From Chitinophagales bacterium (lineage in GTDB: Bacteria; Bacteroidota; Bacteroidia; Chitinophagales; Saprospiraceae), in assembly GCA_013298845.1 (NCBI GenBank), contig JAAFJN010000018.1:1-64000 (forward strand): DNA of 64,000 nucleotides, given 5' to 3'. The position numbers and the translations under genes are program-made. Positions 7,798 through 16,075 of this stretch are shown here, piece by piece. The notes under the pieces were generated by a model. The model saw only the letters and a program-made list of their open reading frames with translations, was not told the origin of the DNA and searched no databases. Numbering within the stretch: position 1 is the first letter of the stretch; each line of letters opens with the position of its first letter.

Positions 7798-9291
7798 GTG
7801 AGTTCCCATCTCTATCCATCCGTTAAAGCCGTTGCCTTGCAAGGCACCACCCGTTCGGCGGCATTACCTCCACTGCCCGACTGGATGCCCCCTTTACCCC
7901 CGGAAACGGATACCACAACCACCCTGCTGCATACCATTGCGTTGGCGAATACGGCGCATTTGGCCGGTAAACGAACCGCGCCCCAAGCCGGGTTTCAGCC
8001 CGCTGTTCCACCCGAAGAATCCCGCCCCTTTTGCAGCCCGCAGGCCGTAAAACTCTGGAATGACATGGTGGAGTTGGAGAGCAAATACCCGATTTTTGAA
8101 CAAAAATGGCTCGAACTCTGCGCCGAACGCCAACAAATACTCGCCCCCGAAATTATTATTGGGGTATTTCAATTTGCAGCGCACAAAAAAAGCAACGCCA
8201 TGCGGCCTTTGGTCCGGCGGGTAGCCGGTAACCGGGGAGCCTGGATTGCGGCGCAATATCCACCCTGGAGTTTTGCCCTGCCCACCGATGCCGTGCAGAT
8301 CTGGCGCGAAGGTAAACCCGCCGAACGCCTCGATATCCTGCAAGATGCACGCCGCTACAATACCGCCCTGAGCCGACAACTGCTCACGACCACCTGGGAA
8401 AAAGAAACGGGTAGCGACCGGAAAAAATTCGTGGAACTCTGCCGCACCGGCCTCTCTCCCGCCGATGAACCCATGTTGCTGTATTTTTGGGAAACCTTGC
8501 AACAACCCGCCCTTTTGAACAAAGGTATTGCCCAGGAAACCCGGCAAATGATTTTGTCGCTGCTGCTGTCGTTGCCCGAAAGTGCGCTTTATCAGGAATG
8601 GACCACGTTGTTGGGTGCGTATTTTGCCACCGGTAAATGCCTTTTACCCACCACCGATGATGCCTTTTTTCACCCCGAGCGCATGACGCGACAAGCGGGT
8701 TTATCGGCCAATTTGCCCATTTCAGCCTGGTTTGAATTGTTGTTGGGCATTGTCCCCCCCGCCGTGTGGCAAGCGGCCACCGGGAAAACCGCCGCCCAAA
8801 CCTTTGACCTGTTGCGTACGGCCAAACTTAATCCGCCCGCGACGGGTGTAACGGAACGGCTGATTCAGGCAACCCTCGCCTCGGGTGACAGTGCTTGGGC
8901 GGAGGTGTTGTTGCAGACGGGGACCAACCAACAATTTTTGGAATTAATGGCCCTTTTGCCCGGAGAACTGCGCGAAAAAGCCATTCGAGACCCCAAATTG
9001 GCGAAATCCGTGCAACAATTGGTGTGGAATAGCCCGGCCATTCAGTTCAACTGGTCGCTGAATTTTAGCCAATGGATACTGGACGAACTGTACCAAAGTT
9101 GGATTGGTTATTTTTTTAGCAAAGTGCAACAAATCATGCCCCTCGACGTGTTTTTGCACCCGGATACCCGCCCCGATACGATTCCCGGCTTGTACGACGG
9201 TGCCGACAAACGGGAACGCTGGATGCACGGCATTGTGCCGGAACTGAACAAAACCCTGGCGGTAAAAAAAGTATTAAGCAAATATTCCTGA
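7798..9291 (+). CDS. DUF5691-type protein of unknown function
   Basis: A 497-residue protein, probably starting at GTG 7798, 18 nt after ruvX. The sequence resembles the DUF5691 family: FWETLQQPALL, MRPLVRRVAGNRGAWIAAQYPPW and the C-terminal LAVKKVLSKYS region. Relatives often lie near SWIM, MoxR-type AAA+ and VWA genes; here only a VWA gene is nearby, and it faces this gene convergently with a 2-nt gap. No signal peptide or membrane segment is seen. Function unknown. Confidence 0.75.
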   Translation: MSSHLYPSVKAVALQGTTRSAALPPLPDWMPPLPPETDTTTTLLHTIALANTAHLAGKRTAPQAGFQPAVPPEESRPFCSPQAVKLWNDMVELESKYPIFEQKWLELCAERQQILAPEIIIGVFQFAAHKKSNAMRPLVRRVAGNRGAWIAAQYPPWSFALPTDAVQIWREGKPAERLDILQDARRYNTALSRQLLTTTWEKETGSDRKKFVELCRTGLSPADEPMLLYFWETLQQPALLNKGIAQETRQMILSLLLSLPESALYQEWTTLLGAYFATGKCLLPTTDDAFFHPERMTRQAGLSANLPISAWFELLLGIVPPAVWQAATGKTAAQTFDLLRTAKLNPPATGVTERLIQATLASGDSAWAEVLLQTGTNQQFLELMALLPGELREKAIRDPKLAKSVQQLVWNSPAIQFNWSLNFSQWILDELYQSWIGYFFSKVQQIMPLDVFLHPDTRPDTIPGLYDGADKRERWMHGIVPELNKTLAVKKVLSKYS

Positions 9292-9293
9292 GG

Positions 9294-10292
9294 TTAACGA
9301 CTGCGGTTTTCCAACCACAAAAAAGCCAACAGCAGCAACACAGCGGGAAAAACCAACCATTGAAAACCCGATTCGCGCTGCATGGATGCCCGAACGGCCA
9401 CTTCCTTTTTTTTCAACTGATTAATTTCGTCGGCCAATTGACGAGCCGGTGTATTCAGGTCGGAAATCAGGTAGGGAGGTTTGCCACTGCCGCCCGCCTG
9501 GGCCATATTTTGCAAGGCTTCAGGGTCCATTTTGGTCACCACGACCTCGTTGTTGCCATCGCGGAGCAATCCGCGACCAAAATTTAGTGGAATATTCCCG
9601 CCCTGCGGCGTACCGGCGCCCACGATATAGGACACAATACCGTCTTCGCTCAGGGCCTCTTCCAGGGCCTCTTCGGGGCTGTCCTCGTGATCTTCGCCGT
9701 CGGTAATAATGACTAATGCACGGCCACCGCCTTCGGGGTCGAATGATTTTCGGGCGAGGTTCACCACCGGCCCGATGGCCGTTCCTTGGGCCGAATAGGT
9801 GTCGGGATCGGCTTCGGCCAAAAAGTTATTAATCGTCGCGTAATCGGTGGAAAGGGGCATGGACAAAAAAGCATCGCCGGCAAAAAAGAGCAATCCGACG
9901 CGATTGCCCGACAATTCGCGCAGCAGTTCCTGCGCAAACAGGCGCGCCCGCACGAGGCGACTGGGGCGCAGGTCGTTGGCCAGCATACTTTTAGAAATAT
10001 CAAAAGCCAGCAGTACATCGCAGGCTTCCTGTTTTTGGGGTTGGCTTTTTCCGGCCCATTGAGGATTGGCAAAAGCCGTAATCAGGAGCGCGACCGCACC
10101 GAGTAACAAGGCGTTTTTTTGCCAAAATTGGCGCGTCGAACTGGTTTTTATCCAACGGCCGGTGGCATTTTTACCCAAAGAATCCAACGCTTGGGCGCGC
10201 CATTTGAGGTAATTGACCCCAAAAAGGGCCAATACCGGCAACGCCATCAGCAGGTACAATGCTTTTTCGTACTCAAATTGAATGCCCCACAT
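9294..10292 (-). CDS. VWA domain membrane protein, BatA/BatB-like
   Basis: A 332-residue protein with two N-terminal membrane helices (about 10-28 and 59-77), a von Willebrand A domain from about 90 to 290 and a C-terminal helix (about 309-326). The metal site DISKS is at residues 98-102 and the second acidic site lies in ITDGEDHED. This layout is that of the Bat (aerotolerance) proteins, which sit in the inner membrane with a periplasmic or cytoplasmic VWA domain. The rest of a bat operon (MoxR, DUF58, TPR) is not adjacent. The next gene on the same strand begins 11 nt upstream. Confidence 0.85.
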   Translation of the reverse strand: MWGIQFEYEKALYLLMALPVLALFGVNYLKWRAQALDSLGKNATGRWIKTSSTRQFWQKNALLLGAVALLITAFANPQWAGKSQPQKQEACDVLLAFDISKSMLANDLRPSRLVRARLFAQELLRELSGNRVGLLFFAGDAFLSMPLSTDYATINNFLAEADPDTYSAQGTAIGPVVNLARKSFDPEGGGRALVIITDGEDHEDSPEEALEEALSEDGIVSYIVGAGTPQGGNIPLNFGRGLLRDGNNEVVVTKMDPEALQNMAQAGGSGKPPYLISDLNTPARQLADEINQLKKKEVAVRASMQRESGFQWLVFPAVLLLLAFLWLENRSR

Positions 10293-10303
10293 CCCGATGC
10301 TGG

Positions 10304-10984
10304 TTATTTATCCTTGTCTTTGCGTTTGAATTTTCCGTTTTTCCAATCGCTGAAAAACTGCGCCCAGGCAATGGGGCTAAAAATATTCATCGGGGGCACC
10401 TGTCCCATGTACGTGAACTCGCGGGTTTGCTGGCGGAGGTAATAATTGGCCCCTTCTTTGCCGGAAAACGCCACGATATCGTCGTTTTTGCGCGCATCGG
10501 CGAGGTAGTCGTTGGCGATATTTTCGGCGGCGCGTTTTTGTAATTCGGGGGTAACGTCCATTTTGAGGAATTCAATTTTGAAATGCTCGCGGGACGGCCA
10601 CGCAAAAATGACAATTTCGGGCAGGCTAAAGGTATCCTGCGGCAGGAATTGCACCACCGAGTAACGGTCTTGCGTCAGCGTATCGGGGATGGTAATGGTG
10701 CGCGATTCGAGGCCCAGGTAGGTAAATTTAATTTTATCCCCTTTTTCCACCACGAGGGTAAAAAAGCCTTTGTAATCGGAATAAGTACCCCGGCGTTTGT
10801 CGGGCAGAAAAACGGTAGCGTAGGGAACCGGAATCATACCTTTACCATCGTCGGTGACAAGTAAACCAGAGAATTGAATGAGTTTTTTCTCCGACTCTTC
10901 GGTTTTGTATTTATCTACCTCCTGCGCTTGGAGGGTAACCAGGCTGCCCAAGATGCAGCATATCGCTATAATAGATGATTTCAT
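10304..10984 (-). CDS. Secreted protein with CarboxypepD_reg-like domain
   Basis: A 226-residue protein starting at Met 10984 (MKSSIIAICCILGSLVTLQAQ), with a signal peptidase I site after LQAQ. Residues about 35-120 look like a carboxypeptidase regulatory-like beta-sandwich (VPYATVFLP...GTYSDYKGFFTLVVEKGDKIKFTYLGLE), common in Bacteroidota periplasmic proteins. The C-terminal half is helical with a basic end (KFKRKDKDK). It lies 11 nt before the VWA gene and may share its transcript. A TACCTTTG box at 11031-11038 on the minus strand could be its -7 element. Confidence 0.75.
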   Translation of the reverse strand: MKSSIIAICCILGSLVTLQAQEVDKYKTEESEKKLIQFSGLLVTDDGKGMIPVPYATVFLPDKRRGTYSDYKGFFTLVVEKGDKIKFTYLGLESRTITIPDTLTQDRYSVVQFLPQDTFSLPEIVIFAWPSREHFKIEFLKMDVTPELQKRAAENIANDYLADARKNDDIVAFSGKEGANYYLRQQTREFTYMGQVPPMNIFSPIAWAQFFSDWKNGKFKRKDKDK

Positions 10985-11081
10985 AGTACATAACAACGCA
11001 GCCTTCTGGTACTATGCTGCCTTGCGGAAACAAAGGTAAGGATTTTTAAAGAAATTTTATGGCGAATAAAATAATTTACCT

Positions 11082-11089
11082 TATCTTTG
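11082..11089 (+). promoter_or_regulatory. -7 box of the tRNA-Leu promoter
   Basis: TATCTTTG matches the Bacteroidota -7 consensus and ends 14 nt before the tRNA, placing the start point about 7 nt upstream of it. No clear TTG is seen at the expected distance. Confidence 0.6.
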
Positions 11090-11103
11090 CGCCCTCTATA
11101 TAA

Positions 11104-11187
11104 GCCCGGGTGGTGGAATGGTAGACACGAGGGACTTAAAATCCCTTGAGCATAACGCTCGTGCAGGTTCGAGTCCCGTCCCGGGTA
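11104..11187 (+). tRNA. tRNA-Leu, anticodon UAA
   Basis: 84 nt with a 7-bp acceptor stem (GCCCGGG with CCCGGGT), a D arm with the GG pair, anticodon loop ACTTAAAAT carrying TAA, a long class II variable arm (TGAGCATAACGCTCG) and a T arm with GGTTCGAGTCC. The discriminator is A and the CCA end is not encoded. Confidence 0.97.
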
Positions 11188-11198
11188 CAAATAGTAGC

Positions 11199-11236
11199 AG
11201 CGCCACTTTTCTTTCGAGGAAGTGGCGCTTTTTTAT
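11199..11236 (+). terminator. Rho-independent terminator of tRNA-Leu
   Basis: A 10-bp perfect stem (11199-11208 with 11220-11229) with an 11-nt loop, followed by a run of T, 12 nt after the tRNA. Confidence 0.85.
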
Positions 11237-11263
11237 TGTCCTAATTCCTTCAACTCCTTTCTG

Positions 11264-11716
11264 ATGATGCTCCACTTCGAACGCACCGATTCCGGTAATC
11301 CCGATTTTATTGCACTAGTCCGTTTGTTGGATGCCGATTTGGCCATCCGCGACGGCGACGATCACGCTTTTTACGCCCAATTCAACAAAGTAGACAGTAT
11401 TCGGCACGTTATTGTCGCCTACAACGATCAAAAACCGGTGGGTTGCGGCGCTTTTAAGCCTTTTGATGCGCATACCGTTGAAATTAAACGTATGTTTGTG
11501 CTGCCCGAATGGCGCGGCAAAGGGATTGCGGCGCACATTGTACAAAACCTCGAAACGTGGGCCGCCGAATTATCCGTTGCGCGTTGCGTATTGGAAACGG
11601 GCAAACAACAACCCGAAGCCATTGCGTTATACATCAAATGCGGGTACGTGGTTACGCCCAATTTTGGCCAATACATCGGCGTTGACAACAGCGTTTGTTT
11701 CGAAAAAACACTCTAA
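11264..11716 (+). CDS. GNAT family N-acetyltransferase
   Basis: About 150 residues from ATG 11264 (ATG 11267 is equally possible). A GNAT fold is indicated by IKRMFVLPEWRGKGIA, with the acetyl-CoA loop RGKGIA, and the C-terminal EAIALYIKCGYV motif. Substrate unknown. It lies 4 nt before the DUF1304 gene, in the same direction. A longer reading into the tRNA terminator is rejected. Confidence 0.88.
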   Translation: MMLHFERTDSGNPDFIALVRLLDADLAIRDGDDHAFYAQFNKVDSIRHVIVAYNDQKPVGCGAFKPFDAHTVEIKRMFVLPEWRGKGIAAHIVQNLETWAAELSVARCVLETGKQQPEAIALYIKCGYVVTPNFGQYIGVDNSVCFEKTL

Positions 11717-11720
11717 AAAC

Positions 11721-12089
11721 ATGGAATTATTACCTAAAATCCTCATTGCAGTGGTGGCGCTGGAGCACCTGTACATTCTTTGGCTCGAAATGTTTGCCTG
11801 GGAAACACGCGGCAAACAAGTGTTTAAAGGTTCGTTAAAAGACGAACTGTTTACACCCACCAAAACCCTGGCCGCCAACCAGGGGCTGTACAACGGTTTT
11901 TTGGCCGCCGGTCTGCTGTGGTCGCTGCTCATCAGTAACCCCGAATGGAGCCGCAACGTGGCCCTGTTTTTTCTGGGTTGCGTGAGTGTGGCCGGTATGT
12001 ACGGAGCCATTACCGCCAGCCGAAAAATATTTTTTGTGCAGGCTGTGCCGGCGTTACTTGGGTTAGCGGCGGTGTTGTTATTTCTTTAA
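11721..12089 (+). CDS. DUF1304 family small membrane protein
   Basis: A 122-residue protein with four predicted membrane helices. The family pattern is visible: VALEHLYILWLEMFAW, NQGLYNGFLAAGL and the GMYGAITA motif. The start ATG 11721 is 4 nt after the GNAT stop, so the two are probably cotranscribed. Function of the family unknown. Confidence 0.9.
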   Translation: MELLPKILIAVVALEHLYILWLEMFAWETRGKQVFKGSLKDELFTPTKTLAANQGLYNGFLAAGLLWSLLISNPEWSRNVALFFLGCVSVAGMYGAITASRKIFFVQAVPALLGLAAVLLFL

Positions 12090-12110
12090 AAGATCTATCT
12101 TTCCGGTTGT

Positions 12111-12368
12111 ATGAAGACAGTTGACGTACATTTTAAAGAAGAACTCACTCAATTGTATCCTGACGAGTGGTTACTATTGGCCAATATTGTAGAACAAAAA
12201 GGCCATATTGTTGGAGGCGAAGTCATTTTACACGAAAAAGATAAACGTATTTTTACAGTAAAAGCCAAAGATCTGATTCCTCAGTATCAACATACTGCGC
12301 ATTTTTATACCGGTGCCCCAGACAAACGAACTACCAGTGGTTTGCTTCGTTTAACTCAAAAACAATGA
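12111..12368 (+). CDS. Small protein with YPDEW motif, unknown function
   Basis: An 85-residue soluble protein containing ELTQLYPDEWLLLAN, GGEVILHEKDK and a basic C-terminal half. Small proteins with this YPDEW...GG pattern are often seen next to retropepsin-like proteases in cyanobacteria and Bacteroidota, from memory; none is present here. A decayed partial copy lies at 14807-14878, on the other side of the LRR gene. The composition is more AT-rich than the preceding genes. Confidence 0.65.
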   Translation: MKTVDVHFKEELTQLYPDEWLLLANIVEQKGHIVGGEVILHEKDKRIFTVKAKDLIPQYQHTAHFYTGAPDKRTTSGLLRLTQKQ

Positions 12369-12463
12369 ATAACTACCGATTTAACTTAGATTTTTAAGAG
12401 AGACTTTATCTTAGGCAGAATGCCAACAATAATCCGTGTAAAAGACAAAATTCGACACTAATA

Positions 12464-14680
12464 ATGATGAAATATCTGCTTTTTCCCCTGCTCCTGGTGG
12501 CCACCGCCGATCTGGTGGCCCAAAACCCAATCGCTCCCAATGAATCTGCACAATTTGATTGGCGTGGTTTTGCCAAAATAACAAAGAAAGAAAACGATCA
12601 GTCTTTCAATTATCTCTTAGATACGACGGGGCGCATTTACCGGGTCGCCTACGACATAAAAGACCTGAGCGCCGACATTACCGCTTTGGATCTTTCGGAA
12701 AAACAATTAGGCGCTATTCCGGCTGTTGTTTTTAAACACTCTCAATTAAAGGTGTTGTTGCTCAATAACAATCGACTCACCTCCCTGCCCGCTCAAATTG
12801 GGGATTTGAAAAATTTGACGATGCTGGATTTGAATGGTAATCGGTTAACCACCCTGCCTGCTCAAATCTGGGAATTGAAACAGTTAACAGCATTGGATTT
12901 AAGCCGCAATCAATTAAACTTCCTGCCCGCTACAATAGGCAAATTGAACAATTTGACAGCGTTGTATTTGTATGCCAATCAATTAACCACTTTGCCCGAC
13001 CAGATCGGCGAATTGAAAAGTTTGACGATGCTGGATTTGAATGGTAATCGATTAACCATCCTGCCCGTTCAAATCTGGGAGTTGAAACAGTTGACAGCGT
13101 TGCATTTGTTTTCCAATCAATTAACCACTTTGCCCGACCAGATCGGCGAATTAAAAAATTTGATGGTGTTGAATTTAGGCCGCAATCAATTAACCGCCCT
13201 GCCCAATCAAATCGAGAAATTGAGAAATTTGATAACGTTGCATTTAAGTCACAATCAATTAACCGCCTTGCCCGCTCAAATTGGGGCGTTAAAAAATTTG
13301 AATACCTTAAATTTAAGTCACAACAGATTCACTACACTGCCCAATCAAATCGAGAAATTGAGAAATTTGATAACGTTGCATTTAAGTCACAATCAATTAA
13401 CTGCCCTGCCCGCTCAGATTGGGGCGTTAAAAAATTTGAATACCTTAAATTTAAGTTACAACAGATTCACCACGCTGCCCACCCAAATTGGAGAATTGAA
13501 AAACTTAGTATTGTTGGATATTCAGGGAAACAAGACGATTGATCTGCAAAACATCAGCCGTATTTCCAAAGTAAATTCGAAGAAAATTCAATTCTCTTTG
13601 GAGCAATATGCCCAAGCAGAAGAGGATATTTTGCTAATAAGAATTTCTAAAGAAACTGTTTTTTTTGCGCAAAATGGAGAAAATATTAATTTGACTACCT
13701 TGGATTTAAGTAAAAATGAACTATCTGCCCTGCCCGCTCAAACGGTGAAACTGAAAAATTTGACATCGTTGGATTTATCCGGCAATCAATTAATGACCCT
13801 ACCCGCTGAAATTGGGGAATTAAAAAATTTAATAACCTTGGATCTGCATTACAACAAATTGATTTTCCTCCCCACTCAAATCGGGGAATTGAAAAATTTG
13901 ACAACCTTGGATCTGACGGCCAATCAATTAACTACCCTATCCGCTACCATCGGAGAATTGAAAAACTTGATAACGTTGGATTTATCTGTCAATCAACTAA
14001 CCACCCTACCCGCTACCATCGGGGAATTGAAAAATTTGACAAGGTTACACTTGAGTACCAATCAATTAACTGATCTACCAACCTGGATCGGAGAATTAAC
14101 AAACTTGACTACCTTGATCGTGAACCGTAATTCACTAACCTCTTTCCCCACTCAAATTGGAGAATTGAAAAATTTGACAGAGTTAGTTTTAAGTGACAAC
14201 CAATTAACTGCTCTGCCTGCTCAATTCTGGGAATTGAAAAATTTGACAAACCTGAATTTAAGTTACAACAAACTCACCGCGCTCCCCAATCAAATTGGAG
14301 CATTGAAAAACTTGCGATATTTAACCATGGATGGCAATCAATTCACCGCGCTGCCGGATCAAATCGGGGAGTTGCAAAATTTGACAAATTTATACTCAAG
14401 TAACAACCAGTTGAGTATTTTGTCTGCTCAAATCGGGGAGTTAAAAAATTTGGCAGAGTTGGATGTGAGTAAAAACCAATTAACTACTTTGCCTACTGAA
14501 ATTGTAGCATTAAAAAATTTGACAACGCTGATTTTGGGTGAAAATAAACTAACAGCCCTGCCCGACCAAATCAAAGAGTTGAAAAATTTGACATATTTGG
14601 ACTTAAAAGGCAATCCCATTCCCGAGTCCACCATAGAGACCCTACGCAGAGCGATGCCATGGTGTACAATACAGTTTTGA
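12464..14680 (+). CDS. Secreted leucine-rich repeat protein
   Basis: A 738-residue protein with a signal peptide (MMKYLLFPLLLVATADLVAQ). From about residue 70 it consists of 23-residue LRRs of the type LTxLxLxxNxLTxLPxQIGELKN. There are about 13 in a first block (to about 355), then a 55-residue non-LRR insert (ISRISKVNSKKIQFS...ENIN), then about 13 more and a short cap ending WCTIQF. Such LPxxI repeats form a curved solenoid used for protein binding; the ligand is unknown. No T9SS tail or membrane anchor is seen, so export beyond the periplasm is uncertain. Two adjacent repeats are duplicated as a 138-bp DNA repeat. Confidence 0.92.
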   Translation: MMKYLLFPLLLVATADLVAQNPIAPNESAQFDWRGFAKITKKENDQSFNYLLDTTGRIYRVAYDIKDLSADITALDLSEKQLGAIPAVVFKHSQLKVLLLNNNRLTSLPAQIGDLKNLTMLDLNGNRLTTLPAQIWELKQLTALDLSRNQLNFLPATIGKLNNLTALYLYANQLTTLPDQIGELKSLTMLDLNGNRLTILPVQIWELKQLTALHLFSNQLTTLPDQIGELKNLMVLNLGRNQLTALPNQIEKLRNLITLHLSHNQLTALPAQIGALKNLNTLNLSHNRFTTLPNQIEKLRNLITLHLSHNQLTALPAQIGALKNLNTLNLSYNRFTTLPTQIGELKNLVLLDIQGNKTIDLQNISRISKVNSKKIQFSLEQYAQAEEDILLIRISKETVFFAQNGENINLTTLDLSKNELSALPAQTVKLKNLTSLDLSGNQLMTLPAEIGELKNLITLDLHYNKLIFLPTQIGELKNLTTLDLTANQLTTLSATIGELKNLITLDLSVNQLTTLPATIGELKNLTRLHLSTNQLTDLPTWIGELTNLTTLIVNRNSLTSFPTQIGELKNLTELVLSDNQLTALPAQFWELKNLTNLNLSYNKLTALPNQIGALKNLRYLTMDGNQFTALPDQIGELQNLTNLYSSNNQLSILSAQIGELKNLAELDVSKNQLTTLPTEIVALKNLTTLILGENKLTALPDQIKELKNLTYLDLKGNPIPESTIETLRRAMPWCTIQF
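13202..13477 (+). repeat. 138-bp tandem duplication inside the LRR gene
   Basis: The segment starting at 13202 recurs at 13340 with only a few base changes. It encodes two LRRs (46 residues), so the frame is kept. This is recent growth of the solenoid by unequal exchange. Confidence 0.8.
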
Positions 14681-14806
14681 GACGAGCCTTTAACAAAACG
14701 GAATAGAATGAGCGAACATCCTAAAAACTCCTTCGACGTTCAACGCTTTTTACCAAAAATTACAAGTCATTCACTACACGTTGCACAAGAAAAAATCCAT
14801 AAATAT

Positions 14807-14878
14807 CCGTACAATCAAAGAAGAACTTACTCAATTGTATCCTGACGAGTAGGACTACCAGTGGCCTGCTTCGTGCTA
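14807..14878 (+). pseudogene. Remnant of the YPDEW-type gene
   Basis: Codons for KEELTQLYPDE match the start of the 12111-12368 gene almost exactly, then jump to the codons for TTSGLLR of its C-terminus. The intervening two thirds are deleted and a TAG follows at the junction. The remnant overlaps the 3' end of the GH130 gene by a few bases. It makes the LRR gene flanked by a complete and a decayed copy of the same small gene. Confidence 0.7.
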
Positions 14879-15985
14879 AAACCCACTAACCGCCACGCCC
14901 ACAAACGAATCGGCCGTACCGTAGTACAAATACCACGATTTTTTGTAAAAAACCAACCCCTCGGCGAAGGTCGTTCCGGCCTGGTATTGGCCCGTTTTTT
15001 CGTGGGCTAAAGTGGGTACCAAAAACGGTTGTTCGGAGCGGAACAACACCGTTTCCAGGTCTTTTTTATCCAGTAACACTTCACCCACCGAATAAGTCCC
15101 ACGCGGCAGGGCGGGATCGGCGGTGGCATCATTTTGATTTTTTCCGTTGTAAAAAAGCCGCACGCCTTTTTTGGTCAGCAATGCCGGTGGGCCACACTCG
15201 GTAAGGTGGCTGTCGAATTTGCCCACTCGTGGCTCAATTACGCCTTTTAACCCGCCTTTTTCGTCGAGGGTAGGGTGCCAATCGTACAAGTTATCGGACC
15301 AGGCCAGATTAACTTTGTGCTCGCCCCAATACATCCAATATTTGCCGTTGACTTTGGCAATCACCTGTTTCCCGCGTTTTATGGTGGTTAAAATAGACCC
15401 GGATTTGCTCCATTGGTTCAAAAATTTACCCTCGTGGGCTTTGGCAAAAGCAGGCCCTTTTTTCTCCCAATGCATCAAATCTTTTGAAAAAGCAATGCAT
15501 AACCGCGCCACCTGCTGGTTCCACGCGGTATACGCCATCACGTAAAGCCCTTCTTCGGTGACGGCCACGCGGGGATCTTCGCAACCGCCGGGGTAATCGT
15601 ATTGCTGAAAAGCATCGTTATCGGGGTACAATACCGGTTCCGGGTGACGGGTAAAGTGAATCCCGTCGGTGCTTTCGGCCAGTCCAATGCGCGAAGTACG
15701 TCCGCCCAATGCCGCCGCCGGATTGTCCTCACAGCGGTACAACAGGCATATTTTGCCGTCTTTGACAATGGCGGCCGGGTTAAAAACATCGGCTTTTTGC
15801 CAACGAACGGTCGTTTTTTTGATGGGGCAGGTAAATACCAGCGTGGAATCCGCTTTTAAAATGGGATTGGTGGCCGGTTTTACAAAATTACCCGTAACGA
15901 GGGGCTTGGGACCGGAGCACGCCACTACCAAAACCATTACCAGCCCGGCGGCGGACCATTTGGAATAACTAAACGTTTGCATCAT
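14876..15985 (-). CDS. Glycoside hydrolase family 130-type lipoprotein
   Basis: A 369-residue protein (the second Met at 15982 may be the start) with an SPII signal and probable lipid Cys at 23 (VVACSG). The body is a five-bladed propeller of the GH130 type: FNPAAIVKDGKICLLYRCED, SRIGLAESTDGIHF, GGCEDPRV with the proposed catalytic Asp at 137, and GVIEPRVGKFDSHLTECGPPAL. GH130 enzymes are beta-mannoside phosphorylases or hydrolases; the exact substrate cannot be read here. It is probably anchored in the outer membrane or periplasm and acts on mannose-containing glycans. Divergent from the acylase gene at 16076. Confidence 0.88.
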   Translation of the reverse strand: MMQTFSYSKWSAAGLVMVLVVACSGPKPLVTGNFVKPATNPILKADSTLVFTCPIKKTTVRWQKADVFNPAAIVKDGKICLLYRCEDNPAAALGGRTSRIGLAESTDGIHFTRHPEPVLYPDNDAFQQYDYPGGCEDPRVAVTEEGLYVMAYTAWNQQVARLCIAFSKDLMHWEKKGPAFAKAHEGKFLNQWSKSGSILTTIKRGKQVIAKVNGKYWMYWGEHKVNLAWSDNLYDWHPTLDEKGGLKGVIEPRVGKFDSHLTECGPPALLTKKGVRLFYNGKNQNDATADPALPRGTYSVGEVLLDKKDLETVLFRSEQPFLVPTLAHEKTGQYQAGTTFAEGLVFYKKSWYLYYGTADSFVGVAVSGF

Positions 15986-16019
15986 TGCTTTTTTTTAAAC
16001 GCGTAAATATAGCCCGACT

Positions 16020-16052
16020 TTGGCAGGAAGCCACGTTGTAAACCTATATTTG
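16020..16052 (+). promoter_or_regulatory. Promoter for the penicillin acylase family gene
   Basis: TTG at 16020-16022, a 22-nt spacer and TATATTTG at 16045-16052; predicted start near 16059, 17 nt before the ATG. Confidence 0.6.
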
Positions 16053-16075
16053 CCTCATCACTAACGCAACTTACC

